The translations under genes were made by a program, and so were the position numbers. Under the pieces are notes generated by a model. That model searched no databases, was not told where the DNA came from, and was given only the letters and a program-made list of their open reading frames with translations. Of a stretch of DNA of 64,000 nt, positions 1 to 10,640 are shown piece after piece. Position 1 is the stretch's first letter; each line of letters begins with the position of its first letter. This DNA is from Ramlibacter terrae (GTDB lineage Bacteria; Pseudomonadota; Gammaproteobacteria; Burkholderiales; Burkholderiaceae_C), in the NCBI GenBank assembly GCA_013127575.1, contig CP053418.1, forward strand, positions 1,798,001 to 1,862,000. Reading direction: 5' to 3'.

Positions 1-2
1 CC

Positions 3-1248
3 GGCGTCGGCGTCCTGGCGGCACTGGTCTTCACGTGCCTTTTCCTGCCGGGGCGCTGGCGCTATCTCCGGGTCACGGCCGTGGGCGTCGCCATCGCCGT
101 CGCAGCCGGCGTGGCCTTCATCGTGCTGTTCACGGGTGGACTGGCGCCGACTTACCGGAGATTCGTGTTCGGTGTCGAATACCTCCGGCTGGTGGAGTCG
201 AACCATTCGGTCACCGGAAGCCTGGCGGCGCTGGCGAAGACGCTCGCCGTCACGCCATGGAAGGTGTTCCTCTTCACGCAGAAGGTCACGATCGCCGTCA
301 TGCTCTTGGGCGTCTTCGTGGCATGGCGCCGGCAGCGGAGCACGGCCTTCGCGCTGGCCGGGCTGCTGCTGCTTTCGGGCGCCGAACTGTCCTTCCATGA
401 CATCTCGGACGGCACGTTCAATATCTACGTGGTGACGTCGTTCCCGGCGACGCTGCTGGGCGGCGTGGTGGCCCTGAAGCTGTTGTCGCGGCGGGACCCG
501 ACGCCGATCCCGCTGCGTGCGGTCCTGTTGCCGCTGCTGTTCGGCGCCGGCGTGGCGATCTCCCACGTCTTCGGCACCAACACGGCGCCCGGCAACAAGC
601 TGATCCTGCCGGTCGTCGCGATCGTGCTGCCGCTGATGCTGGTCGCGCTGTGGGCGGAGCAAGTCCTGCGGCAGCGCGGCGTGACCGCGGCCGTCGCCCT
701 CGTCGCCGTCGTGGCGGGCGCCGTGATGCTGCATCGAAGCGCGGACCTTCCGTTCCGCATCGAGGGCGGCCTTGCCCGGCAGACGGAGCCGGTCACCTTC
801 CTGAACCAGTCCGGCGCGATCCGGCTGGATCCCGTCAAGGCGGCCTATGCCACGGACATCCTCCGGTCGGCTGCCTCGGCCGGCTGGCAGGCGGGCACGC
901 CCCTGCTCAATCTCACCGGCCACACGCCCGGCGTGAACGTCATCCTGGATGCGCCCTTCGTCGGGTCGCCGCTGCTGATCAACGGCCCCCAGTACCGCGG
1001 CGGCCAGAACGCACTGGGACTCATCATCGGCAGCATGGCGCAGGAGACGCGGTCCGGGGCGTGGGTGTTCACGTCCACCAACGGCAAACTCCGCCGGACC
1101 CGGGCATCCTTCGCCGGGGGCGAGCAGCTTTCCGTGCGGCTACAGCCTGGTAGGCCGCTATACCTCCTATACCGGCGACAAGTACACCGAAGGCGCCCCC
1201 GAGATCCACGAACTGTGGCGGCCGGCGCCCCTCGCCGCCGGATGCTGA
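3..1248 (+). CDS. Polytopic membrane protein of the polysaccharide cluster, 5' end cut off
   Basis: The reading frame is open from the window edge, so the N-terminus is missing. What remains is about 414 residues. Roughly the first 235 visible residues hold several hydrophobic segments of membrane-helix length separated by short basic loops. A soluble C-terminal part of about 180 residues follows, which is the layout of GT-C-type enzymes and other polytopic envelope proteins. I cannot name a family. One frame break lies near 1135: the + strand frame passes into a second frame ending in a TGA at 1246-1248, with a natural-looking tail rich in Tyr, Gly and Glu. It converges on galE, leaving 6 bp between the stops. 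Given the next genes it may be the membrane transferase or polymerase of the cluster, but that is inference. Confidence 0.6.
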
Positions 1249-1254
1249 GGCGGC

Positions 1255-2315
1255 TTACGCGCCGAGGTAGCCGCGGGGATTCTGGCGTTGCCAGCGCCAC
1301 GCATCGGTGCACATTTCCAGCAGCGAGTGCCGCGCCTCCCATCCCAGGATGCGGCGCGCGAGCGTGACGTCGGCATAGCACTCGGCCACGTCCCCGGGCC
1401 GGCGGTCGACGAGCCGGTACGGCACGGCGCCGCCGCTGGCCTGTTCGAAGGCGCGAACCAGTTCCAGCACGCTGTGGCCGCGGCCCGTTCCCGGGTTGAC
1501 CGTGAAGCTCGGTTCACCCCGAAGCAATGCCTCCACGGCCGCCACGTGGCCACGCGCCAGTCCTGCACGTGCAGGTAGTCGCGCACACCGGTGCCGTCGG
1601 GCGTCGGGTAGTCGTGACCGAAGATGCTCAGGTACGGCCTTGCCCCCACGGCCACCTGCGTGACGAAGGGCATGAGGTTGTTCGGGATGCCCGCCGGGTC
1701 TTCGCCGATCAGGCCGCTCGGATGCGCGCCCACCGGGTTGAAGTAGCGCAACGTGGCGATGCGCCAGGCCGGTTGCGCCATCCGCACGGCTTCCAGCATG
1801 TCCTCGATGACCAGCTTGGTGTGCCCGTACGGGTTGGCGTGGCTGCGCGGGAAGTCCTCGCGCACCGGGACCGAGGCGGGGTTTCCGTAGACGGCGGCGC
1901 TGCTGGAGAACACGAGCGTGGGCGCGCCCGGTGAATCCGGCCCGAGGTAGACGGCTTCCATCGCGCGCAGCAGGCTGGTGGCGCCGCCGAGGTTCCGGTG
2001 GAAGTACTGCAGCGGGCGCGCCACGCTCTCGCCGACGGCCTTGTCGCCCGCGAAGTGGATCACGCCCGCGGGCCGGTGCCGGCGCAACAGGTGCTCGAGC
2101 CACTCCGTGTCGAGGACGCTGCCCTTCTCCAGCAGCGGCGGCGCCCCGGTGAGTTGCTGCAGGCGCTGGAGCACGGCCGGCGCGGAATTCGAGAAGTTGT
2201 CGACGATGACCGGCTCGAGACCGGCCGCTCGCAGCGCCACGAAGGTGTGGCTTCCGATGTAGCCGGCTCCCCCGGTAAGCAGGATGATGGGTGTGGAACT
2301 GCCTCGCTGAGCCAT
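1255..2315 (-). CDS. galE: UDP-glucose 4-epimerase
   Basis: Interconverts UDP-glucose and UDP-galactose in the cytoplasm and so supplies sugar donors for the surrounding cluster. The N-terminal NAD-binding loop TGGAGYIGSH is at about residues 12-21. An SSSAAVYG segment and the catalytic YGHTK (Tyr-xxx-Lys) follow around residues 120-160. Late motifs typical of GalE are present: NPVGAHPSG, a DYLHVQD segment and a C-terminal RRPGDVAECYAD. Total length is about 353 residues, as expected. The start at 2315 is chosen because the glycine-rich loop follows closely; an in-frame extension upstream looks non-coding. One frame break lies near 1560, between DYLHVQD and the ARGHVAAVEAL segment. It is divergently transcribed from the GT2 gene starting at 2407. 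Confidence 0.93.
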
Positions 2316-2406
2316 GGAAGGAATATAGCCGGACCCCGTTGAGTTACATTCAGAGGAGCGCGGGACGATGGGCCCCGCTTGGTCGATGGGCGGCGTAAGA
2401 GTCCCA

Positions 2407-3441
2407 ATGCACACAATGGCATCTTTCCCCGTTTTCCTCTCCGTCGTCTACCTCGTGCGCAACCAGTCGCAGCAGCTGCACGCGATCCTGGAAGGAAGCG
2501 GCCGCGGCGCGCATCGGGCCGCTGGTCTCCGACTACGAACTGATCGTGGTCGACAACGCCTCCGACGACGACAGCGTGGCGGTGCTGAAGGCGCTGACGC
2601 GCCGGGAAGGCCTGCCGAACCTGCAGGTGTACGCGCTGACCAAGGAGGTCGACGCCGACACGGGTTCATGGGTCGGCACGGAAAACGCGCTCGGCGATTT
2701 CGTCGCCGTGGTCGATCCCTTGCTCGACGACATCGCCTTCCTCCCCGAGATGCTGGAGAAGGCGGTGACGGGCTCCGACGTCGTCTTCGCGGAAAACCTG
2801 CAGAAGCCGCGCCAGGGCTTCCTGTACCGCGCGGCCTTCGCGGCGTTCAACGGGCTGTACCGCTCCTTCAACGGGATCGATCTCGCCCGGGAGGCGCCGC
2901 ACTTCCGGCTCCTGAGCAAGCGGGTGGTCAACTTCATCCTGCAGCATCCCCAGCCGGCGCTGACGTACCGGCACCTGCCCGCCACGGGCGGCTTTGCCCG
3001 CGCCAAGCTGCAGTACCGCGCCGCGCCGAGTTCGGTGCGCCGCAAGCGCCGGGCGACAGCATCGACCGCGGCATGCGCCTGCTGGTCTCCAGCACCCGGG
3101 CGCCGATCCGCATCGTGACGGGGGTCTCGCTCTTCGGCGCGGTGGCCAATCTCGTCTATTCCGTCTACGTCGTCGCCATCGCGTTGTTCAAGGAGGACGT
3201 CGCGCCGGGCTGGACCAGCATGTCGCTGCAGCAGTCGGGCATGTTCTTCCTGATCTCGCTCGTGTTGCTGGTGCTCGGCGAGTACATCCTGCAGATGGCG
3301 AGCCTCTCCAGCGAAGGGCCGCCGTACCACGTGGGCGGGGAGTTCACGAGCGAACGCATCACGCGGCGCGACAGGCTGAACGTGGAACACGTGGACCCGC
3401 TCCGCACGCCGCGGTCCGAGCGGGAACCGACGCCGGGATGA
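2407..3441 (+). CDS. GtrB-like family 2 glycosyltransferase with C-terminal membrane helices
   Basis: Predicted to move a sugar from a nucleotide donor onto a lipid carrier at the inner membrane face. The N-terminal GT-A domain has LSVVYLVRN, a VVDNASDDDS donor-binding loop near residue 50 and an acidic VVDPLLDD stretch near residue 100. Two strongly hydrophobic helices follow at about residues 240-300, then a polar tail, the architecture of polyprenyl-phosphate glycosyltransferases such as GtrB and DPM1-like enzymes. Breaks lie near 2495 and 3052. The start is ATG 2407 or, nine bases on, ATG 2416. The stop overlaps the start of the FAD oxidoreductase (ATGA at 3438-3441), the first of four consecutive overlaps in this cassette. 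The lipid acceptor and sugar are unknown. Confidence 0.8.
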   Translation: MHTMASFPVFLSVVYLVRNQSQQLHAILEGSGRGAHRAAGLRLRTDRGRQRLRRRQRGGAEGADAPGRPAEPAGVRADQGGRRRHGFMGRHGKRARRFRRRGRSLARRHRLPPRDAGEGGDGLRRRLRGKPAEAAPGLPVPRGLRGVQRAVPLLQRDRSRPGGAALPAPEQAGGQLHPAASPAGADVPAPARHGRLCPRQAAVPRRAEFGAPQAPGDSIDRGMRLLVSSTRAPIRIVTGVSLFGAVANLVYSVYVVAIALFKEDVAPGWTSMSLQQSGMFFLISLVLLVLGEYILQMASLSSEGPPYHVGGEFTSERITRRDRLNVEHVDPLRTPRSEREPTPG

Positions 3442-4555
3442 GCGCGGCGGAGGCGGATCCCGATGCGGTGGTCATCGGCGGCGGCTTCTACGGCACCGCC
3501 CGGCGGTCTATCTCGCGCGGTCGCGCGGGCTGAAGACGGTCCTCCCGGAACGCGAGCCGCGCCTCCTCACGCGGGCCTCCTACGGCAACCAGGCCCGCGT
3601 GCACAACGGCTACCACTACCCGCGCAGCCTCACGACGGCTTTTCGCAGCAGGATCAACCTGCCGCGGTTCCTGCGCGACTGGCCGCAGGCCGTGCGCCGC
3701 GACTTCACCAAGCTGTACGCCATCGCGCGCCGGAATTCGAAGGTGACGCCCCGGCAGTTCGAACGCTTCTGCAACGACATCGGCGCTCCCTACCGCCGGG
3801 CCGAGCCCGGCCTGCACGACCTGTTCGAGCCGCGCCTGATCGCCGAGGTCTACCGGGTCGAGGAATACGCGTTCGACGCGCGCGTCCTCGCCGCCCGCGC
3901 CGCGCAGGACCTTGCCGATGCGGGGGTGTGGGTCCGCTGCGGCGTTGCGGCCACGGGCATCCGGCGGACGGGTGCCGGCCGGCGGTCGACCTGCAAACGG
4001 GCTCGGGCGCCGTCGAAGTCCTGCCCGCGCGCTACGTCTTCAATTGCACCTACAGCGGACTCAACCAGTACGGGGGCGATTTCCCCGGCACCAGCCTGCG
4101 CCTGAAGCACGAGGTCACGGAAATGGCGCTGGTGGAGGTGCCGCCGGAACTGCGCGATGTCGCGATCACCGTCATGGACGGACCCTTTTTTCGCTGATGC
4201 CGTTTCCCCCGCGCGGCTTGCATACACTTTCGCACGTGCGCTACACCCCCATTTCAGCTGGACCGACGCGCCGGGGTCCGACCCGTACCTGAAACTGGCG
4301 GCCTACGAGCGGGCCTCCCGCGTCGACCGCATGGTTCGCGACGGCGCGCGGTATCTCCCCGCGCTGGCAAAGGTGCGGCATGTCGACTCGCTTTTCGAGG
4401 TGAAGACCGTGATGATCAAGAACGAGGGCGACGACGGTCGACCGATCCTGTTCGAGCGCCATGCGCAGCTGCCGGGCTGCTTCTCGGTGCTCGGCGGCAA
4501 GATCGACAACATCTACGACGTGCTCGAAAAGCTGGACGCGGAGCCGCTGCAATGA
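3438..4555 (+). CDS. FAD-dependent oxidoreductase (DAO-like) of the sugar cassette
   Basis: Flavoprotein of about 372 residues. The Rossmann FAD-binding loop VVIGGGFYG is at about residues 11-19, as in glycine/D-amino-acid oxidase-like enzymes. A YGNQARVHNGYHYPRS segment follows where the family places substrate-proximal residues. The late part (FNCTYSGLNQYGG, then a C-terminal GCFSVLGGKIDNIYDVLEKL) is the second FAD-contacting region. There are about four frame breaks: near 3500, 3985, 4190 and 4245. It is coupled by ATGA overlaps to the GT2 upstream and the epimerase downstream. In this company it more probably oxidises a sugar or sugar derivative than an amino acid; that is inference, and the substrate is unknown. 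Confidence 0.78.
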
Positions 4556-5344
4556 GCGGCGGCACGAACGATGCGCTGATCGGCCACTCCGGCTACGTAG
4601 GCAGCACGCTGCTGCGACAGAAGCGCTTCGCGGCGCAGTTCCGGTCTTCCGACATCGGCGACATCGCGGGCCGCGAATTCGACGTCGTGGTGTGCGCGGC
4701 CGCGCCGGCGCAGAAGTGGCTGGCCAATCGCGAACCCGAGGCGGATCTGCGCAACATCGAGGCCCTCATCGCGCACCTGCGCTCCGTTCGCTGCAAGACC
4801 TTCGTGCTGGTGAGCACGGTCGACGTCTTCGCCCGGCCCATCGAGGTGGATGAAGACAGCCCCGTCCATGAAAAGGACCTCCATGCCTACGGGCTGCACC
4901 GCCGCCGCCTCGAGCAGTTCGTGCAGGAGCATTTCGCCAACCACCTCGTCGTGCGCCTGCCCGGGCTGGTCGGGCCGGGCCTGCGCAAGAACGTCGTGTT
5001 CGACTTCCTGAACGACAACAACCTGCACCTTGTCGAAAGCCGGGGGTTTTCCAGTTCTATCCGATGGTCAACCTCTGGTACGACATCGAGGTGGCGCTGG
5101 CGGCCCGGCTGCCGCTGGTGCACCTGACGGCGGAGCCGATCAGCGTCGCCGACGTGGCTCTGCGCGGTTTCGGCCGCGCGTTCGACCAGCCTTGCCGGGG
5201 ACTCCCGCGCGCTATGACATGCGCACCCGGCACGCGGCGGTGTTCGGCGCGAGCGGCCCGTACCAGTACGACGTCCGCAACACCGTGCAGGCGTTGCGGG
5301 CGTACGCGCAATCCGAGCCGCGCGCGCGGGAGCCGGCCGCATGA
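4552..5344 (+). CDS. NAD-dependent epimerase / dTDP-4-dehydrorhamnose-reductase-like protein
   Basis: Extended short-chain dehydrogenase of about 264 residues. The nucleotide-binding loop is the atypical GHSGYVGS at about residues 12-19. The conserved VVCAAAPAQKW and FVLVSTVDVF strands follow. The usual YxxxK is replaced by YGLHRRRLEQF near residue 108, so Tyr is kept but Lys is not visible at the +4 position; a sequencing error cannot be ruled out. Frame breaks lie near 5045 and 5200. The start ATG 4552 overlaps the oxidoreductase stop, and the stop overlaps the next ATG at 5341. Likely acts on a nucleotide- or lipid-linked sugar together with its neighbours. Reductase, epimerase and decarboxylase roles are all possible. 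Confidence 0.72.
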
Positions 5345-6169
5345 GGTTGTCGATCTCCAATATCGCGTGGAACCCCGACGAGGACGAGGAGGTCGCGGCC
5401 CTGCTGCGCCGGCACGCGGTGGACGCGATCGACATCGCACCGGGCAAGTACTTTCCGCAACCCCCACGGCGGATGCCGCGGCGATCGCGAACGTCCGGGC
5501 GACGTGGGCGGGGCGTGGCATCGGCATCATCGGCATGCAGGCGCTGCTGTTCGGCACCACGGGATTGAACGTGTTCGGCGCCGATGCGGTGCAGCAGGCG
5601 CTGCTGGACCACATGTCGCACGTTTGCCGCATCGGCGCGGGGCTCGGGGCCACGCGCCTGGTGTTCGGCTCTCCGCGGAACCGCGATCGCAGCGGGCTCT
5701 CCGATGCCGAGGCGCTGGAGCAGGGCATCGTGTTCTTTCGCAGGCTCGGCGACGTCGCTGCGTCGGAAGGCGTCATCGTCTGCCGGAGCCGAATCCGGCC
5801 CACTACGGCGCGAACTTCATGACCGGAAGCACGGAAACCGCCGCCGTCGTCGAAGGCGTCGGCCACCCGTCGATCAGGATGCAGCTGGACACCGGCGCCA
5901 TCGCCATCAACGGCGAAGACCCGGCCGACGTGGTGGCGCGGTGTGCGCGGCTGATCGGCCACGTGCACCTGAGCGAGCCCGACCTGGTGCCGCTCGGCGA
6001 CGGCGGCGCCGACCATGCCGCGTTCGCCGCTGCCCTGTCGCGCCACCTGCCGGAGCATCCGGCCACGATCGAGATGCTCGCGACCGCGTCGGAGCCCCAC
6101 CTCGCGGCGATCGAGCGCGCGCTGTCGGCCGCCGCACCTTACCGGGCACCGCCCGCGCGTGCTGCATGA
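5341..6169 (+). CDS. Sugar phosphate isomerase/epimerase-like TIM-barrel protein
   Basis: About 276 residues of the AP-endonuclease-2 / xylose-isomerase-like TIM-barrel fold. Strand-end motifs that usually place metal ligands can be followed in order: RLSISNIAWNPDED at the N-terminus, GIIGMQALLFG near residue 65, TRLVFGSPRNRDRSG near 110, EPNPAHYGANF near 155, IRMQLDTGAIAING near 180 and IGHVHLSEPDLVPLG near 205 (His-x-His). Frame breaks lie near 5465 and 5785, the second just before the EPNP segment. It sits between the epimerase and the SMR-type gene with start/stop overlaps at both ends (5341 and 6166), which argues for a shared sugar-conversion pathway. The substrate is not predictable from sequence. 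Confidence 0.75.
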
Positions 6170-6525
6170 AGTGGCTGATCCTGCTGCTCGGCATCGCGGC
6201 CAACGCGTCGGCAAGCGTGCTGGTGAAGATCGCGATGACGCCGCCGCCGCGCAAGCTGCCCAGCCTGGCGGAGCCGCTGGCGGCGCTGGCGAACTGGCCG
6301 CTCTGGCTGGGCATCTTCCTCTATGGCTGCGCGTTCGTCCTCTATGCGGCGGCGCTCGCGAAGCTGCCCCTCAACGTGGCGCACCCGGTCCTGACCTGCG
6401 GCGCCGTCGCAGCCGTGGCGGCGCTCTCGGTCCTGCTGTTCAACGAGCCGCTTCCCTGGACCACGGGCGCCGGCATCCTGCTCGTGATTGCGGGCGTGGT
6501 GCTCATCACGGCACGGGCGGGCTGA
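6166..6525 (+). CDS. Small four-helix transporter of the SMR/ArnE type
   Basis: Unbroken 119-residue protein made almost wholly of four hydrophobic helices, at about residues 2-20, 40-60, 66-88 and 95-115. Size and helix count match the small multidrug resistance family and its relatives ArnE and ArnF, which help flip lipid-linked aminoarabinose. The start ATG 6166 overlaps the stop of the TIM-barrel gene. It sits inside a glycosyltransferase cassette and next to a GtrB-like enzyme, so a role in flipping a polyprenyl-linked sugar across the inner membrane is more attractive than drug efflux. That role is inference. Confidence 0.78.
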   Translation: MKWLILLLGIAANASASVLVKIAMTPPPRKLPSLAEPLAALANWPLWLGIFLYGCAFVLYAAALAKLPLNVAHPVLTCGAVAAVAALSVLLFNEPLPWTTGAGILLVIAGVVLITARAG

Positions 6526-6535
6526 CGGAAACCAG

Positions 6536-7349
6536 ATGGACGACACCCGGACAGGGCCGCCACGCAGCGGGCCGCATGGCAAGTGCCCACCTTCGAAACG
6601 CCCGTGTGGCTGGGCAGGCGCCACCCGTGGTGCGTCGTCATTCCCGTGATCAACGAAGGCGACCGCATCCGCAACCTGCTGGCCCGCATGGCCAGCCTCG
6701 GCATCGACGGCCATGCGGACATCATCCTGGTGGACGGAGGAGCCGCGACGGCTCGCTCGAGCCTGCCATGCTGCGGCAGTTCGGGGTCCGCGGTCTGCTG
6801 GTGAAGACCGGTCCCGGCAAGCTCAGCGCGCAACTGCGCTGCGCGTATGCGTTCGCGCTCGACCGGGGCTACGAGGGCATCGTCACCATCGATGGCAACG
6901 ACAAGGACGATCCCGAACCGATTCCGCGCTTCATCGAAGCCCTGAAGTCGGGCGTGGATTTCGTCCAGGCCTCGCGCTTCGTCGCCGGCGGGGTCGCGGA
7001 GAACACGCCGCCTGCGCGCGACCTCGCCATCCGGTTCATCCACGCGCCGCTGCTGAGCGCGAGTTCCGGCTTCCGCTGGACCGATACGACGCAGGGATTC
7101 CGGGCGTACAGCCGGCGGATGCTGCTGGACCCGCGCGTTGCGCCGTTCCGCGACGTGTTCCAGACCTACGAATTGCTCGCCTACCTGTCGCACCGGGTGC
7201 CGCGGCTCGGCTACAAGTGCGTGGAATTGCCGACGGTGCGGCGGTATCCCAAGGGGGAAGTGCCGACCAAGATCGGGGGCTTCCGCGGGAATCTCGCGGT
7301 CCTGCAAATCCTCTTGAAGGCCTGTCTGGGGCGCTACGACGCCCGCTAG
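6536..7349 (+). CDS. Family 2 glycosyltransferase (DPM1-like)
   Basis: About 270 residues of one GT-A domain without obvious C-terminal membrane helices. Visible motifs are CVVIPVINEGDRI near residue 30, DIILVDGG near 60, IVTIDGNDKDDPEPI near 120 (the acidic metal/nucleotide motif) and a C-terminal half with TTQGFRAYSRRML. These fit glycosyltransferases that use polyprenyl or similar acceptors. A strong ATG lies at 6536, but the N-terminal frame is entered only by a break before 6583, where a GTG could also start a shorter product. A second break is near 6735. It closes the + strand cassette and converges on the acyltransferase ending at 7362. Confidence 0.78.
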
Positions 7350-7361
7350 GCGAGGCGACGC

Positions 7362-9324
7362 TCAGAAATAGGGGGCGAGGTCGCCGACGATCCGCCGGAC
7401 GCCTTCGGGACTCAGGTGATCCATGTCCCGATAGTAGGAAACGCTTTCATTTCCAATCATGCAGATTCCTTCCCCGCAGAGCGAGGAATCGAAACTCACG
7501 AACTTCAAGCGACCGGAGTTGGCCAGCGCACCGACGACGTTTCGGCTGAACGACTGAAGCTGGAGATGCTGCTCGTAGGGGACGGACGCCTGCTGCACAA
7601 AGCGCTTCGCTTCCGGTGTCCCGTTCGCTTCCGGGTTGTAGATCCGGTAGTACACCGATTTCGGGTGGTACCGCTGTTGCGGCACCTGTGCCAGCACCAC
7701 CACTTCGGCGCCTATTCGGTTGTATTCCGCAACGGTGCGCTCCAGCGCGCGAGCAAAGAGCCGGCTTGAATTCTCCTTCGACAGCGCTTCGAATCCCGGG
7801 GCCGTGAGGAAGTAGCTTTCCTTCCCGTGCGGAGGATAGGCGGCACCGTCCGCGTAGGCGCTCCAGCGTGCGGCGAGGAAGACCCGCTTGATGCCGTGTT
7901 GTTGCGCATACGCGATCTGCCGGCGCGCGAACTGTTCGCACACGCCCTTTGCGTGTGCACCAACCTGCACCTCGACGCCAAGCAGCGGAGGGCATCCCCC
8001 TTGGTCAACGCCACGAACGACGCCTGCCGTTGATGGGCCCGTTCCTCGAAGGCCGGAAGAAAGAAGTTGGCGTGGCTGTCGCCGAACACTGCAACTTCGG
8101 GCTTCGCTTCGGTGGCACCGAAAACGCATGGATTGTCGAGGTCATTGCCGCATCGGTTCCACAGATCGTGTTTGTTGAACAGCGCGGCGAACTGGCGGTG
8201 GTTCGGAATGCGTGCGACGAAGCCGTCGCTCTTCAGGCCGGCGTAGCCTGCAGCGCCAAACAGGGCGCACGAAGCGACGCCCAGGATGACGACGAAGCGG
8301 CGGGAGATGAAGTTCTTCTTGCGAAAGGGCTGTTCGACGAATCGCCATGTGAGGTACGCCAGACCGAACGAGAGGATTGCCAGCACCGGGACAACGGCCC
8401 GTGCGGGCTCGTCGAGCGTGGCGTGCCGGGCGAAGGCGAACAAAGGTTGGTGCCACAGGTACGCGCTGTAGCTGACCAGCCCCATGCCGACCATCCAGCG
8501 GCAGCCGAGCGCCCGCCCCACGACCGTGTCCTGGTTCGCGCATGCGATGAGCACGGCGGTGGCGAGCACTGGCACCATCGCAGGCAAGCCCGGAAATGGC
8601 GTGGTCTTGTCGAAGAAGAAGACTGCGTACGCGAGGGCTCCGACCGCGGCAGCCGACAGTGCTTCGTTGAGCGGATTGGGCAGCAGCCTTCTTCGCTGGG
8701 CAACGAAGAGAGCCAGCAGCGCCCCGACCGAGAGCTCCCGGGCCCGCGTGGGGAGAAGAAAGAATGCGGCCGCAGGCTTGTGGGTCACACCCCACTGCGC
8801 AGTCGACAGGCTGACGAACGCTCCCGCCAGCAGCGCGGCGGCCGCCCAGTTCCTTCGCAACTTCCATATCACCGCGAGCAGGATCGGAAAGAAGATGTAG
8901 AACTGCTCCTCTGTGGCGAGACTCGGTGTGGAGCAGAGGCTTCATTTCCGCGGCGGAATCGAAATAGCCGCTCTGGAGCCAGAACACGACATTGGAAGCG
9001 AACAGGGCTACGCCCATCAGACTCTTGGCAAAGTCCGTCATGTCGCCCGGAGTGAGCAGCCACCACGCGGCAGGCAGGCAACACAGCACCACCAGCACCA
9101 AGGCTGGCAGGATGCGTCTTGCACGACGTTCGTAGAAATCCGCGAAGGAGAATTGCCCCCTCGCAAGGTCAGAGGCAATGATGCTGGTGATGAGGAAGCC
9201 GGAGATCACGAAGAAGACGTCGACACCGACATAGCCTCGTGAATCCCCCGATGCCGGCATGGAACAGGATGACGGGAACTACCGCCAAGGCCCGCAGGCC
9301 GTCGATCTCTTTGCGGTACTCCAT
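7362..9324 (-). CDS. OafA/YrhL-type acyltransferase fused to an SGNH domain (copy 1)
   Basis: Integral membrane O-acetyltransferase of about 653 residues that probably acetylates the polysaccharide. The N-terminal YRKEIDGLRALAVVPV and GVDVFFVISGFL (Acyl_transf_3 hallmarks) are followed by about ten membrane helices, including the SYSAYLWHQPL segment near residue 320. The C-terminal part is an SGNH hydrolase-like domain: EVAVFGDSHANFF carries the catalytic Ser, and DMDHLSPEGVRRI carries the Asp-xx-His near the C-terminus. Frame breaks lie near 9246, 8930 and 8000. The start at 9324 is set by the YRKEIDGLRA opening. A paralogue of the same architecture lies at 26802-28719. Confidence 0.9.
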
Positions 9325-9327
9325 TCC

Positions 9328-10640
9328 CTAGAGATCCTTCTTCGCTCTTGCTCGAAAAACCATGCGGCCCCGCATTCCCGTGAAGGCCGGGGCGGTCTGG
9401 ACGCAAACGTAGATCAGTGCAGGCAGGAATCCCAGATACCACAGCACGAAGTTGATGTGGGTCTGGGTGAAGGAGTGTCCCTTGGCCGGGACGAACCACG
9501 ACAGAGGGACCGCGAGGAACGCGAAGAACATCGCGACGTCCCGCGGGCCCGGCCATCGCGCCGCCACAGGCGCACGGCCAGCCCCGCGACCGCGAAAACC
9601 AGCAAGGCCGGGAACAACTTGCCGGGCAGGATCATCTGGCGCTTGTCGGGCCACTCCAGCGTGTAGATCTTCAGGACCGCCAGCGGCGACGCGGACAACG
9701 AACGTCCCGTCTCGTCGGCGAAGCGCGCCGGGTCGCCGTACGTCCGGCGCTGGATGTCCTGTTCGTAGATCTGCCGGGCGCCGTCGACCACGCTGGCTCC
9801 GCGCGAGTGCGCGTGCACTGCAAAGGCGATGCAGAAGCCGAGGACGCACGCCGCGAACACCCCGGCCGCGGAGCGGAGATCCGGCCGGCGGGTACCTCCA
9901 TCCCTGCGAAAGAAGGGGCCGACCGGGGAACACGGTGCAGGCCAGCAAGGTGATGGACGTGATGTATTCATAGTTCGAGAGGCACTTGATCGCCATCGCC
10001 CCTGCGATGCACGCGTACCAGAACAGCCGCCGCTTGCCGCCGGTTTCGAGAAAGAGCCGGCCGCCGCGAGCGAGGGCAGCAGGAACAGCACGGGACTCCA
10101 GTACAGGTTCCTGCCCATCGCGATCATCCAGGGGAAGCCGCGATGCAGACCGGGGAAGAGGGCCGCGAACAGCGGGTCGTAGATGCGGCGATAAAGCGCG
10201 CACAGCGCCACCAGCGCGGCTGCGAAGAGCAGCGACGAGATGTACTGGAGCTGCCGCAGGTCCAGCCCGAACGCGCGATGGAGGGCGGAATATGCCAGCG
10301 ACTGCAGCCCGAACTGCGCCGGTACGGCTCGAAGGCGAGCCGCTCCGGCACGGCCGCTCCGCGATCGAACAGTTCATGCGTGTCCCGGGCACTCACCTGC
10401 TCCTCGGGCGGCGCGCCCGGTTCGCCGCGGTACACCTTGCCGAGGTGGACGCCGCCCGTGTCCAGTCCGATATTGGCCGCCACGAGAGGCCCGAGTACGC
10501 GCGCCTGCCCATTCAACTGGAACGTGTCGAAGAAGCGCTGCGGCGCGATGCCGAACAGGTTGACCTGGAAGACGAGCGAGATCAGCAGCGCCAGGGCCAC
10601 GTGGGCACCGATCGCCGCCCATCGCGTGGTGCGGGGGTCA
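9328..10640 (-). CDS. Polytopic membrane protein of unknown function
   Basis: About 437 residues with many hydrophobic helices spread over at least four open frame segments (breaks near 10320, 10065, 9885 and 9560). Recognisable stretches include a first helix with ALALLISLVFQVNLFG, a MIAMGRNLYWSPVLFLLPSL segment and a C-terminal SWFVPAKGHSFTQTHINFVLW. I cannot assign a Pfam-level family; the layout is compatible with a GT-C-type or polymerase-like polysaccharide protein. It ends 4 bp from the downstream acyltransferase start (9324). Its start is unclear: the most natural ATG is near 10640 (MTP-R-TTRWAA), which needs one C added to a run of five. As sequenced, its frame runs straight on from the upstream glycosyltransferase. 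Confidence 0.6.

Noticed and set aside
2316..2406. Clear promoter between galE and the GT2 gene
   Set aside because: A TATATT box is present on the - strand but I could not find a -35 at a sensible distance, so no promoter is called.
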